Assembly: GCA_029261395.1 (NCBI GenBank)
Contig: JAJDBJ010000007.1
Coordinates: 1 to 54,782, forward strand
DNA from: Nitrospinaceae bacterium
Lineage (GTDB): Bacteria > Nitrospinota > Nitrospinia > Nitrospinales > Nitrospinaceae
Reading direction: 5' to 3'
Length of the DNA stretch: 54,782 nucleotides
The notes beneath the pieces were generated by a model. It was given only the letters and a program-made list of their open reading frames with translations. It did no database searches and had not been told where the DNA came from. The stretch's first letter is position 1; every line of letters begins with the position of its first letter. Below are positions 1 to 7,120 of this stretch, piece after piece. The position numbers were made by a program, and so were the translations under genes.

Positions 1-209
1 TTACCAAGGGGAGGATACAGGTGGGGTTTTGGTAAGTATGAAAATCAATGAATGGGGCTCCATAACCTCCCCTTAATCCCCTCCTTCGTAAGGAGGGGGA
101 ACAGTTGTCATCCTGAACGAATTGAAGGATCGGGGATTTAAAAATTTGCTCCGGGCCTTGCCCGGCCTGCGGCGGTTCGCCGCCTCCCCCTCCGGGAAGA
201 GGAAAATAG
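1..209. other. Non-coding stretch with intergenic repeats
   Basis: No gene is seen. The segment is made of C-rich intergenic repeat pieces that recur elsewhere in the window: the 'taatcccctccttcgtaaggagggg' type of inverted repeat near 75-100 and the hairpin GGCGGTTCGCC at about 172-182 (also near 40200, 42140 and 50990). It ends just upstream of the pentapeptide-repeat gene, whose ribosome-binding site AGGAAA-type sequence lies near 197-205. Confidence 0.6.
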
Positions 210-617
210 ATGTCAGGAGGAAAACAATCCGAACGCCGCGCCGCCGAACTCAATAAGAAGAACCTGTCCCGCGCCAACCTGTCCCGGCAAAAACTCGGCG
301 GAGCCAACCTCACCCGCGCCAACCTGCGCGGAGCCAACCTGCGCGGAGCCAACCTGGTGTGCACCAACCTCGCCGAAGCCAACCTCATGGAAGCCAATCT
401 CAGCAATGCCAATTTGGTCGACGCCCGACTGGGACGCGCCAAACTCGCCGGTGCCAATTTTGCCCAAGCCGACGTCACCGGCGCCAACTTCCGGAACACC
501 GACCTCAGCGCCGTCAAGAACCTCACCATGCAACAGATCCGTAGCGCGAAGGTGGACGAATCCACCAAACTCCCCCGCACCTTCAAAGACAAAATGCCCA
601 AAACCGGCTCGTATTGA
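210..617 (+). CDS. Pentapeptide-repeat protein
   Basis: The 135-residue product is almost entirely tandem pentapeptide repeats of the A(N/D)LxxA(N/D)L type from about residue 20 to 105 (for example SRANL, GGANL, TRANL, RGANL repeated). Such repeats fold into a right-handed quadrilateral beta-helix; in known members the fold mimics B-form DNA or serves as a scaffold, but most members have no assigned role. No signal peptide or membrane segment is visible, so it is probably cytoplasmic. The C-terminal 30 residues leave the repeat and are rich in Lys and Thr. It stands alone between two repeat-rich non-coding stretches. The repeats make the opposite strand open as well (213-653, minus), but that frame has only periodic shadow sequence. 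The family call is firm; the function is unknown. Confidence 0.85.
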   Translation: MSGGKQSERRAAELNKKNLSRANLSRQKLGGANLTRANLRGANLRGANLVCTNLAEANLMEANLSNANLVDARLGRAKLAGANFAQADVTGANFRNTDLSAVKNLTMQQIRSAKVDESTKLPRTFKDKMPKTGSY

Positions 618-738
618 TATCCACCCTTCTCCGAAAGGGAGGGACAAAATCACCCATAACCCTAAATCCCCTCGGCCCCTCCTTCGACAGGCTCAGAACA
701 GGCTACTTCGGTCCTCAGAATGACAATACTTAACTATT

Positions 739-772
739 TGTCATTCTGAGCGTTAGCGAAGAATCTGTGTTT
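739..772 (+). repeat. Dispersed repeat, GTCATTCTGAGCG...GAATCTGTGTTT family
   Basis: A direct copy recurs at 1009-1046. Variants with different middle parts occur at 40148-40191 and 41882-41941, and an inverted copy at 8492-8526. The ends are kept while the centre varies, suggesting a modular intergenic element. It always lies outside genes. Confidence 0.6.
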
Positions 773-781
773 AGATTTTTA

Positions 782-806
782 AAACCGCCCGATAAATCGG
801 GCAACT
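782..806. repeat. Terminator-like hairpin repeat (copy 1)
   Basis: Hairpin GCCCGATAAATCGGGC preceded by an A/T tract. Read on the minus strand the stem is followed by GGTTTTAAAAAT, so it resembles an intrinsic terminator. A sister copy with compensating base changes (GCTCGATAAATCGAGC) lies at about 18442-18458, showing that the stem rather than the sequence is kept. Confidence 0.5.
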
Positions 807-907
807 ACAGAAAGAGGAATTAACCATCAACCACCCCCGACCCCTACTTTGGAAGGAGGAGAGCCTCTTATGCAAAGGTCTCCTTAGTAAGGGGAGAAGT
901 ATGTTGA

Positions 908-926
908 GTCCAGCGTGACGCTGGAC
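908..926. repeat. Dispersed palindromic repeat, CCAGCGTSACGCTGG family
   Basis: Near-perfect palindrome GTCCAGCGTGACGCTGGAC. Family members are at 6374-6390, 8423-8439 and 10063-10078, with degenerate copies at 42009-42026, 43764-43783 and 50900-50917. All seven lie between genes, mostly next to other repeat families, which fits a REP/MITE-like mobile or structural element. No transposase is visible. Confidence 0.6.
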
Positions 927-1073
927 CCGAATTGCGTCCGGCGCTAGCCGGTGTCACCCTGAGGCTATAGCCTGTCCAGAGCTTGCCGAAGGGAAGGGCG
1001 ACAGGTGTTGTCATTCTGAGCGTTAGCGAAGAATCTGTGTTTTGACTTCAAGGGACAGGATTACAGGATAGAT

Positions 1074-1292
1074 TTAATCCCCACCACGCTGGAACAGAAG
1101 CCCCTGTTTGCCGAACCCGACCCACGTCCCGGCGACCATTTGATGGGTGGGGTGGACCGGATCAACCGGGATCATGGACCCGACACCGTATTCTTCGGAG
1201 CGCAAGGCGTGGCACGGGAATGGAAAATGCGGTGCGGGTCGCGGTCCCCGCGCTACACCACCCAGTGGGATGAACTGTTAAGGGTGGGCTGA
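1074..1292 (+). pseudogene. UmuC-type polymerase, C-terminal remnant
   Basis: An open frame of about 70 codons without a plausible start reads into the conserved tail of the Y-family polymerase UmuC. Recognisable elements are a PLFAEPD stretch, then DRINRDHGPDTVFFGAQG, and the hallmark WKMRC...SRSPRYTTQWDELLRV ending at a TGA at 1290-1292. Full-length UmuC is about 420 residues, so roughly five sixths of the gene is missing; upstream DNA at once becomes intergenic repeat. UmuC is the error-prone lesion-bypass polymerase of the SOS response, and the remnant cannot be functional. The break next to repeats suggests loss by recombination between repeat copies. The identity of the tail is clear; when and how it was truncated is inference. 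Confidence 0.75.
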
Positions 1293-1428
1293 AAATCATA
1301 AGTGGGAACTGGTGGAGGCGGGGGAGCCTCTACTGTCTCATGAACAAAACAATAACCTACTGTATTTAAACACTTTTAAAAAATTAAAGATATTTGAATG
1401 TACCACTCAAAGGATAATTTTGAGAACT

Positions 1429-2679
1429 TCAGGGGTATAGTTTTGTATTAAGATTTTCCGTTATTTTATTGATGAATTTTAAAAATACGGCCTCTACTTT
1501 TTCTAGTTCAGTAATCGCTTCATCAATAGTATTTATCTTATATTCATCTTTTATAAAGCCTTCCATTGAATGTCCCTCTTTCTCGATATTATTAATTACT
1601 TCAGTTAGCTCTTCAGAATGTCTTTGGCTTCCTACCGAAAGTAATAAGGATACAAAAACTACGACGAGGAAGAATACAAAGAATGACTCCAACATTGACA
1701 CTGCTTGTGAAATAGGGGTGATAGGTATCAATTCGGGGATAGACTTAAAAATAAGATTGTTAAAACTATAGTAAAAAAAAGTAAATGTTGTTGGTGGTTG
1801 AGAATAACTAAAATTCTGGTTTTCAATAATATAAAGAGCATAATTTATTGCGCCAAAAGAGAAAATTGTTAAGACAACTAACAAGAAAATCGTGAAAACA
1901 TAAAAAACGGAATTGAGTCTACTATTCTGATAATCTTTTAACTTCTTTGCTGCAAAAAGACACACCCTATTGAATAATACTGAGAATTGGAGATTGTTAG
2001 TCCATTTTCTTAATTGATCATCCCCTAACTTTTCCATTGATGATTGTTTTATGTCCTCATCCAATTCGAACGATGCGGAAGCATGTTTGCGAATTCCCGA
2101 AAAAAATTTAATGTGCAATCGAAATATATCTGAAGGCTTAAAAACTAATATAAATCTTTCGACATAAACAATAAAAAGAAGCAGTAGAATTATTGTGGAA
2201 GTGGTCCATAAGGTAGTTTTATTTGAAATGCTGAAGGTTAGAGCAAAGGAAATTAGAAAAAGTGTAGATATGATAAAGTTATATTTCAATGATACAAAAA
2301 AGGATATAATTGCATTAACAAACCCAAATGCTAATACCCAGCTCTTTTGTTTGAAAATAAAATATGGGATTCTCCAGAATAGTATAATTAATGGGTAGAA
2401 TAGTAAGAAAAGCGACAATCTTAATATGGTTTTTGTTTTTACTAAGAGAAAAATTAAAGCAATAATTCCCATTAAAATAAAAAACTTATAGTTTAGAATC
2501 CAGATTTGATTTGGGAAAAACTCATTGATTAAGAATAAATCAAAATCAAATATAAATAATTTTATCCAAACATAGACCCATACTAAGATAGCTAAAATCT
2601 CTCCAGTTATCTTTTCAAAAGAACTTATAGGTGTTTTGTTAGACGTATTCTCTTCTGATCTCTCCGGAATATCATTCAT
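1429..2679 (-). CDS. AT-rich multi-pass membrane protein, unknown
   Basis: The 416-residue product has no family I recognise. Hydrophobic segments group at about residues 30-175 (five or six likely membrane passes, including an IIALIFLLV and a LSLFLLFYPLIILFW stretch), then a charged soluble part at about 180-250, two more passes near 260-280 and 325-350, and a charged C-terminal tail of about 65 residues. The gene is clearly richer in A and T than its GC-rich neighbours and uses many AAA, ATT and TTT codons, a usual sign of recent acquisition. No good ribosome-binding site is seen before the ATG at 2679. It stands alone; the DNA on the right up to about 2985 is also AT-rich and empty. It may be an accessory or defence-type membrane protein, but nothing in the sequence shows a function. 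Confidence 0.7.
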   Translation of the reverse strand: MNDIPERSEENTSNKTPISSFEKITGEILAILVWVYVWIKLFIFDFDLFLINEFFPNQIWILNYKFFILMGIIALIFLLVKTKTILRLSLFLLFYPLIILFWRIPYFIFKQKSWVLAFGFVNAIISFFVSLKYNFIISTLFLISFALTFSISNKTTLWTTSTIILLLLFIVYVERFILVFKPSDIFRLHIKFFSGIRKHASASFELDEDIKQSSMEKLGDDQLRKWTNNLQFSVLFNRVCLFAAKKLKDYQNSRLNSVFYVFTIFLLVVLTIFSFGAINYALYIIENQNFSYSQPPTTFTFFYYSFNNLIFKSIPELIPITPISQAVSMLESFFVFFLVVVFVSLLLSVGSQRHSEELTEVINNIEKEGHSMEGFIKDEYKINTIDEAITELEKVEAVFLKFINKITENLNTKLYP

Positions 2680-2984
2680 GTTTGACCAAAAATTATAATT
2701 TATCTAGGAGTTCATGCATTAAAGTTGATATTTAGAGCAAATAGATGAAAAAATCAAAATTCCCTATTTTCATTTTAAATTTATTTATAAGATGGGAATA
2801 GTTCAAAAAGCTATGGCTAATATTAAAACCAAATTGTTCCTTTTCCCAAAAACTACACACTTTAGACAGCACTAAATTGAGAATATCTAGTGATTAAAAA
2901 AATTCACCATAAGGATTCTAGTGGATTTAATCACAATCAATTTTAAAATGTGGTTTTTTCTCTTAAAGACCACATTTGTCAAAA
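2680..2984. other. AT-rich non-coding stretch
   Basis: About 300 bases of AT-rich DNA with no supported gene on either strand. It includes the region upstream of the minus-strand membrane protein gene, with a TATAAT at about 2694-2699 on the minus strand but no convincing -35 element. Base composition changes sharply to GC-richer DNA at about 2985, which looks like a junction. Confidence 0.5.
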
Positions 2985-3120
2985 TTACCCCTCCCTATCA
3001 TATGTCCTTTTTTCAACGCGATCTACCTCTGATAATCGTACGACATATTCAGCCAGAGCATCTACCCTAGGGTGACAGCCGCTATTCCCAATACAGAAGT
3101 CGTTGAAGATCTAGTCGAGA
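2985..3120 (-). pseudogene. mnmE 3'-tip relic with fused open tail
   Basis: Minus-strand positions 3120-3081 match the last 40 bp of the intact mnmE at 8562-8602 with four substitutions and one deleted base. The frame reads L-D-stop-IFNDFCIG against LDQIFNDFCIG in mnmE. Three of the four substitutions are at third codon positions (ATC/ATT, TTC/TTT, GAC/GAT); the fourth turns CAG into TAG, and the deletion removes the normal stop. The same frame then stays open for 32 more codons to a TAA at 2985-2987, giving a charged stretch that includes RLSEVDRVEKRTYDREG. I do not recognise that tail. The segment is best read as a decayed attachment site or a fragment of a second mnmE, followed by the end of an unrelated gene. 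Confidence 0.65.
3081..3120 (-). repeat. Putative attachment-site half (mnmE tip, distal copy)
   Basis: Direct repeat partner of 8562-8602, same orientation, containing the identical core CCCAATACAGAA (TTCTGTATTGGG on the coding strand). SGI1-type integrative elements insert in the last 18 bp of mnmE (trmE/thdF), around exactly this codon string. A distal copy about 5.4 kb downstream of the intact gene is what such an insertion would leave. The site call is inference from this geometry; no integrase gene is visible between the copies. Confidence 0.5.
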
Positions 3121-3123
3121 AAA

Positions 3124-3147
3124 GGTGTCAAGTCTCTTCTTGACACC
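3124..3147. repeat. Perfect hairpin GGTGTCAAG-N6-CTTGACACC
   Basis: Nine-base inverted repeat with a TCTCTT loop, directly beside the mnmE-tip relic and about 65 bp after the end of the secreted-protein gene at 3211. A shortened second copy containing CAAGTCTCTTCTTGAC is at 4651-4666, at the breakpoint of the truncated HEAT gene copy. It lacks a T-run, so a terminator role is doubtful. Confidence 0.5.
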
Positions 3148-3210
3148 ATAAGGAACCTTCCAAAATCAACTCCTCCGACTGAGGTCTGTGGGTAGAGAGT
3201 CATAATGGTT

Positions 3211-4299
3211 TCAAGGGCTATCCAGGAGAGACTTGCACTGATCCTCAGTGAGGGCCGCTGAATGGTATTCAAATGTACCGCAGTAATCAGGGAAGGGCGT
3301 GACTCCCCAAATCCAAAGTGCCTGGCAGGCCCGTCCCGGATACTGGGCAGGTGGTTTGAAGTGACCACTTTCATTATTCACAATCTCAACTTTACCTTTC
3401 CAGACTTTCATCTCTCCCGCCGAAAATAAGGAATCCCACCCACCGTTTAATTGCGAATGCCTCACATGCAGGTAATTTGTTTTGTGATCTCTATAATTCC
3501 CATCGTATGTGAATTGTTTGTAGTATTGTTTGCACGCTTGAGGATCCTGTGCATTTTCAAAACGGTCGTAACGCCGGAGCCTAAGCTCCTCGACCATCCC
3601 TTCGCTACCTTTAGGCAAAACATAGATGTAGCGGCCGTCCGGAATCCCCTTTTGCCCTTTTTTGATTTGTGTTACCTGATTAAGTTTTGCCCAGTTCATT
3701 TCCAACTTATCCCGGTCCTGATCGTCACATTTCCAGCAATTCTCTCCTGCAGTGTCATTCTTGCATTTCCCGTCTTTCCAACTGCATTTACCCCGTGAGG
3801 TGTCGAGCCCTTTGGGTTTCCAGGTGACATTCGTTGACACGGTTTTACTCTTATTCCAAATTTCGGTCGGCATCCAGCAGGTAAGACCTATATACCTCCA
3901 GTCTGTTTGTTTCACCGTGAACTTGATATGGAGTTGTTCAGGGAAACGAATCTCTTTGATTAACTTTATAGTGCCTGTAGCGGTCCAGTCACCGCCTTTG
4001 CTTGTTGCCGTAATGTCGTCGGACACCAGTGGCCTCATATATTCGCTTGTACCGACTGCCGTGAATGTCATGGTCCTATCACATGAGAAAGGAAATATAT
4101 ATTTCTCGCAGGCGCGTATTTCAAAAGGTATTTTGGCGCCCTCTTCAAAAGGGCCTTTACTGGTGAGCTTCGCTGTCATGGTTCCACCGCCGCTGGTACC
4201 CGTACATTTATAAGCATCCAGAGATGTGTTTTCTGCGCTGGCGGATACAAAGGCGGGAAACAGAAGCAGGATCGCAAGAACAAAGATCAGTCTTTTCAT
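3211..4299 (-). CDS. Secreted cysteine-rich protein, unknown
   Basis: A 362-residue protein with a clear signal peptide (MKRLIFVLAILLLFPAFVSA, cleavage near residue 20-23), so it is exported. The mature part carries about a dozen cysteines spread over its length (near residues 32, 64, 74, 140, 173, 179, 188, 191, 256, and towards the C-terminus), including a CxxC (CWKC) around residue 188. This suggests disulfides in the periplasm or outside the cell. The first half looks beta-rich, with alternating hydrophobic and polar residues. I recognise no family. The start is supported by an AGGAGAG ribosome-binding site eight bases before the ATG. No operon partner: the left side is the mnmE-tip relic, the right side a repeat and the duplicated HEAT leader. 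It lies inside the candidate island. Confidence 0.75.
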   Translation of the reverse strand: MKRLIFVLAILLLFPAFVSASAENTSLDAYKCTGTSGGGTMTAKLTSKGPFEEGAKIPFEIRACEKYIFPFSCDRTMTFTAVGTSEYMRPLVSDDITATSKGGDWTATGTIKLIKEIRFPEQLHIKFTVKQTDWRYIGLTCWMPTEIWNKSKTVSTNVTWKPKGLDTSRGKCSWKDGKCKNDTAGENCWKCDDQDRDKLEMNWAKLNQVTQIKKGQKGIPDGRYIYVLPKGSEGMVEELRLRRYDRFENAQDPQACKQYYKQFTYDGNYRDHKTNYLHVRHSQLNGGWDSLFSAGEMKVWKGKVEIVNNESGHFKPPAQYPGRACQALWIWGVTPFPDYCGTFEYHSAALTEDQCKSLLDSP

Positions 4300-4418
4300 C
4301 GTAAACTCTCCTGTTGCGGATATTTGGATAACCGTACTTTATTTCAGATTACCGATAATGTCAATTACTTGGCATGGCCCGATATCACTCGACAAGCTCA
4401 GGACAGGCTTGCGCAAAG

Positions 4419-4636
4419 GGGGCATATCGGGTCGTCCTTCTATATACTGTGTATTGGCACCTGCCGCTTTGTCTTTCGCCCGTGGCGATTGACCGGTGGT
4501 GGCCTCGAAAATAATCTTTTCCTCTCATGTAAGGTGGGTTTCCTGTTATGGATGATGAGTTCGATGCAATTGATAAATTAGCGGATATTGAAAAATTAGA
4601 GGATGGCTCGAGCGAAAATATCAAGCGGTTGCTTGA
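4419..4636 (+). repeat. Direct repeat copy 1: HEAT-gene leader and first codons
   Basis: About 217 bp repeated at 5418-5635 with only three substitutions and a constant 999-bp offset. It holds the non-coding leader and the first 29 or 30 codons of the HEAT-repeat gene. The coding part of the two copies is identical and the differences lie in the leader, so the duplication is recent. Confidence 0.85.
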
Positions 4637-4688
4637 AAAAAAGGGGGCAAGTCTCTTCTTGACTATATCCCCCTCCGACATAAAATGA
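4548..4688 (+). pseudogene. Truncated copy of HEAT-repeat gene
   Basis: From the ATG at 4548 the first 30 codons are the same as those of the intact HEAT gene at 5547 (MDDEFDAIDKLADIEK and onward). At about 4637 the match stops inside the first repeat helix, and the frame runs on for 16 unrelated codons to a TGA at 4686-4688. The leader with its ribosome-binding site is also duplicated, so a 46-residue peptide could still be made. The breakpoint coincides with a copy of the CAAGTCTCTTCTTGAC hairpin motif also found beside the mnmE-tip relic. The likeliest history is a partial tandem duplication, or insertion of a 1-kb segment carrying the gene at 4745. Confidence 0.8.
4651..4666. repeat. Shortened copy of GTCAAG-CTTGAC hairpin motif
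   Basis: CAAGTCTCTTCTTGAC, identical to the core of the hairpin at 3124-3147. It marks the exact breakpoint region of the truncated HEAT gene copy. A second short GGGGGCAAG / CCCC flank is present around it. Confidence 0.4.
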
Positions 4689-4744
4689 GCAAGTGATGAA
4701 AACGACAAAGATTTAATGGAACTTGCTAGTGAGGAGATTAAAAG

Positions 4745-5149
4745 ATGGCAAAAGAAATGAGCGAAACCGATGCGAATATTTTAATTCTTAATGAAATAGC
4801 AGATAATCTCCAGTTGACCCTTAAATACCTTGATTCCAACGACTCGAAAACAAAAAAAACCATACCCCCACTTTTTAAAGATGAAATTAAGAAAATTATT
4901 TTAGAAGCTCAGGAGTATAAAAATGGGAATAGTGGTGATGAGAGTGATGCAGACAGGTGGATAATAGTGTTGGGGAAACTTTCACTTCAAGTAGAAGAGC
5001 CGGAATCTGACATCAGTTCGTTTGCGGAATATGAAAACAGTATATTTAAATATAAGGCTGATCTGAATAAATGTATGGAAGAAAGCAAAGATAAACTGGC
5101 TAAAGTTTTGTGCTTATCTCTATACGCTCGACGCTTTGCAAAGAGATAA
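4745..5149 (+). CDS. Small soluble helical protein, unknown
   Basis: The 134-residue product is acidic, highly charged and predicted by eye to be mostly helical (for example EMSETDANILILNEIADNL and FKDEIKKIILEAQEYK). It has no signal peptide, membrane segment, metal motif or family that I recognise. The start at 4745 has a GAGGAG ribosome-binding site ten bases upstream. The gene is AT-richer than the housekeeping genes of this window and sits in the segment between the two copies of the HEAT-gene leader, so it may have arrived with that segment. The alternation of 'diverse helical gene' and 'repeat-protein gene' could suggest a scaffold or immunity role, but this is not shown. Confidence 0.6.
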   Translation: MAKEMSETDANILILNEIADNLQLTLKYLDSNDSKTKKTIPPLFKDEIKKIILEAQEYKNGNSGDESDADRWIIVLGKLSLQVEEPESDISSFAEYENSIFKYKADLNKCMEESKDKLAKVLCLSLYARRFAKR

Positions 5150-5546
5150 ATGGCCCTCTTCATCCCAACAATCTGCCCGATATGCTCCGCAAAGGATGGC
5201 TAATTTAAAATGGGTTCCTGCGAAATCAATCTAGAACAACAGACTGCCACGCCATTCAAATGATTGAGCTGGTTCCTCCTGGCTTCCATCACAAAGAGGG
5301 AGATATTCTATCCCCTTTCCTTCGATAAACTCAGGATGACAAAACCTGCGCCCTTTCCTTCGGCAAGCTCAGGACAGGCTCCACAAAGGGGGAGCAAATC
5401 ATCCTTATTCACAAAGAGGGGCATATCGGGTCGTCCTTCTATATACTGTGTATTGGCACCCGCCGCTTTGTCTTTCGCCCGTGGTGATTGACCGGTGGTG
5501 GCCGCGAAAATAATCTTTTCCTCTCATGTAAGGTGGGTTTCCTGTT
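5150..5546. other. Non-coding stretch with repeats and HEAT-gene leader
   Basis: No gene is supported. It contains a CTTCGATAAACTCAGGATGAC element near 5310-5340 and a CTTCGGCAAGCTCAGGACAGG element at 5357-5377, both members of dispersed families, then the second copy of the leader repeat from 5418. A possible promoter for the HEAT gene is TTGACC at 5488-5493 followed at 15 bp by AATAAT; the ribosome-binding site AAGGTGGG starts at about 5530. Confidence 0.5.
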
Positions 5547-5635
5547 ATGGATGATGAGTTCGATGCAATTGATAAATTAGCGGATATTGAAAAATTAGAG
5601 GATGGCTCGAGCGAAAATATCAAGCGGTTGCTTGA
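5418..5635 (+). repeat. Direct repeat copy 2: HEAT-gene leader and first codons
   Basis: Second, gene-proximal copy of the 217-bp repeat at 4419-4636. This copy is continuous with the full HEAT-repeat gene and is therefore the likely original. Confidence 0.85.
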
Positions 5636-6221
5636 GTTGTCGCATGATGCCGATGATGAGGTTCGGTGTAGAGCGATTGAAGCGTTTGAAAACTTTGAGC
5701 CGACGGATGCGATCCTCTCCCGGGTGAGGGAAGGGATCAACGATGAGGATGAAATCGTTCGGGCGATGAGCATCGAACTATTGGGTGATTGGGTCGATGT
5801 CGATTCGATTGACAACTTGTATCGGGCGTTTGGCGATGTGAGTGACATTGTTCGGGCGGCCGCACTCACCAGCCTGGGGCAGATGGGTCGTAAAGACGTC
5901 GCCGGGGTTCTGGAAGGGAAGTACCCTCTGTTTGAAGGCATCGAAAAGGTATCTGCGGCAATGGCGTTGTACTCATTGGGTGAAAAACAATACCTCGGTG
6001 ACCTGTTGTCGTTTTTAGAGGATGACTATTATTTGATACGGTGCCGGACCGCCAACTTGCTCTGTAGCTTTGTGGATGATCCAGACAAAGCGAAAGTGAT
6101 CGAGAAAATGGAATCTGTTTTGGCGCTGGAAAAAACCGAGGCGGCCGCATCTTCCCTGTCGGAAGCCATCGCTGATCTTTCGGGTGAGGAAGAGGATGAT
6201 GACGAGGATGCATACCCCTAA
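5547..6221 (+). CDS. HEAT-repeat protein
   Basis: The 224-residue product consists of HEAT-type helical repeats, each with the DxxxxVRxxAxxxLG pattern: LLELSHDADDEVRCRAIEAF near residue 27-46, then INDEDEIVRAMSIELLGDW, FGDVSDIVRAAALTSLGQM, a shorter unit near residue 125-150 and LEDDYYLIRCRTANLL near 157-172. Proteins of this kind are solenoid scaffolds that bind other proteins; PBS-lyase-type members occur widely without known substrate. There is no signal peptide. The tail is acidic (EEEDDDEDAYP). Ribosome-binding site AAGGTGGG lies upstream of the ATG. A truncated copy of its 5' end, including the leader, sits 1 kb upstream, so the locus has been rearranged recently. Confidence 0.8.
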   Translation: MDDEFDAIDKLADIEKLEDGSSENIKRLLELSHDADDEVRCRAIEAFENFEPTDAILSRVREGINDEDEIVRAMSIELLGDWVDVDSIDNLYRAFGDVSDIVRAAALTSLGQMGRKDVAGVLEGKYPLFEGIEKVSAAMALYSLGEKQYLGDLLSFLEDDYYLIRCRTANLLCSFVDDPDKAKVIEKMESVLALEKTEAAASSLSEAIADLSGEEEDDDEDAYP

Positions 6222-6373
6222 CCTCAAATCCCCCCGGCCCCCTTCAAGAAGGGGGAGATATCCTGCCGCCCTTCGACAGGCTCAGGGCAAATTCTGCAAG
6301 AGAAAGTCATAACCCCACCTGTATCCTCCCCTTGGTAAGGGGAGGACCGGGCAAGGCCCGGCGCAAAATAGGG

Positions 6374-6390
6374 TCCAGCGTCACGCTGGG
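6374..6390. repeat. Dispersed palindromic repeat, CCAGCGTCACGCTGG copy
   Basis: Copy of the palindrome described at 908-926. It lies in a 230-bp intergenic gap (6222-6452) that also holds a CTTCGACAGGCTCAGGGCA element near 6272 and a CCTGTATCCTCCCCTTGG element near 6319, the inverse of the first bases of the window. Confidence 0.6.
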
Positions 6391-6452
6391 AATCCCTCCG
6401 GCCCCCTTCAAAACGGGGGAGCTTATCGGTGTCCATCTGTGGTTAATTAATT

Positions 6453-6917
6453 TTATTGTTTAGAAAATTGGCGGATGTAATGGATCAACTGCCAGACCTG
6501 GTCGTCGGTCAGGCTGGGGAAGGCGAACATGGAGGTTTTGGGCGATCCGTTGCGGATGATCCAGAACAGTTGGCCGTCCGGTAAGGCTTTCATGGTTTCC
6601 GCGCAGGTGAAGTTTCTCGGCGGCGGGGTGCTTTCGAAACCGGACTCGGCTTTTCCGTTGCCTTTCTCTCCGTGGCAGGTTTTGCAGGCGATGGGTTTGC
6701 CCTGCAATTGAAATAGGGTTTCACCGGCTTTGAGAGTTTTGTCGTTCAGCGGCAGGGGATTCTGCATTTTTAAAAATTCTTGCGGGGCGGCGGGGGTTTT
6801 TCGGTTTTGCGGGCAGTCGGCGAACAACAGGCCGGGGGAGAGCAGGAGCATCAACCCACCGATCAAAAGAAACTGCGTGCTCAGTTGAAAAGCCCGCTTC
6901 TCAAAAATATCCTTCAT
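6453..6917 (-). CDS. Mono-haem c-type cytochrome
   Basis: A 154-residue exported cytochrome. A signal peptide or anchor lies at about residues 11-33 (FQLSTQFLLIGGLMLLLSPG). The haem site is CKTCH at residues 78-82 in a typical class I setting (GETLFQLQGKPIACKTCHGEKGNG split here by family convention), and a Met in the PKTSMFAFPSL stretch (about residue 120) is the likely sixth ligand. The C-terminal helix VWQLIHYIRQF matches cytochrome c6/cbb3-type endings. It should carry electrons in the periplasm. The start chosen is the ATG at 6917 because AGGAGGAACT lies directly upstream; the frame is open to 6947. It is in the candidate island together with another cytochrome and a nitroreductase, but spaced from them by repeats, so no operon is evident. 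Confidence 0.85.
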   Translation of the reverse strand: MKDIFEKRAFQLSTQFLLIGGLMLLLSPGLLFADCPQNRKTPAAPQEFLKMQNPLPLNDKTLKAGETLFQLQGKPIACKTCHGEKGNGKAESGFESTPPPRNFTCAETMKALPDGQLFWIIRNGSPKTSMFAFPSLTDDQVWQLIHYIRQFSKQ

Positions 6918-7120
6918 AGTTCCTCCTCGCCAAGGTTCACAGTTCACTCTTTAACATTATACCCCTTTGACCTGAACCGCGAACCACGCGAAAAATACGA
7001 AAGGGTTTTCTTTTCCGATCAGTCTTAAATCTTTTCTCTGTGGCCTTTGTGCTCTCCGTGGTGAATATATCTTGCCGTCCTTTCCTTCGACAGGCTCGGG
7101 GCGGCAGGTTTTCATTCGGA

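Larger units (their letters stand above)
618..1073. other. Repeat-filled non-coding stretch
   Basis: No gene is supported. The stretch strings together members of dispersed repeat families: a CTTCGACAGGCTCAG element at about 682-704, a GTCATTCTGAGCGTTAGCG element at 739-772 and again at 1009-1046, a CCCGATAAATCGGG hairpin at 788-801, and a TCCAGCGTGACGCTGGA palindrome at 909-925 followed by a second hairpin CCGGCGCTAGCCGG near 938-951. Each recurs at distant intergenic positions of the window. Confidence 0.7.

Noticed and set aside
213-653. 146-codon minus-strand frame opposite the pentapeptide gene
   Set aside because: It is the complement of the repeat: Val/Gly/Glu periodicity mirrors the pentapeptide codons, and it has no start context or homologue pattern.
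4385-5941. Minus-strand frames 4385-4708 and 5405-5941 with the same sequence
   Set aside because: Both are antisense to the duplicated HEAT leader and gene; their similarity comes from the direct repeat, not from a gene family.
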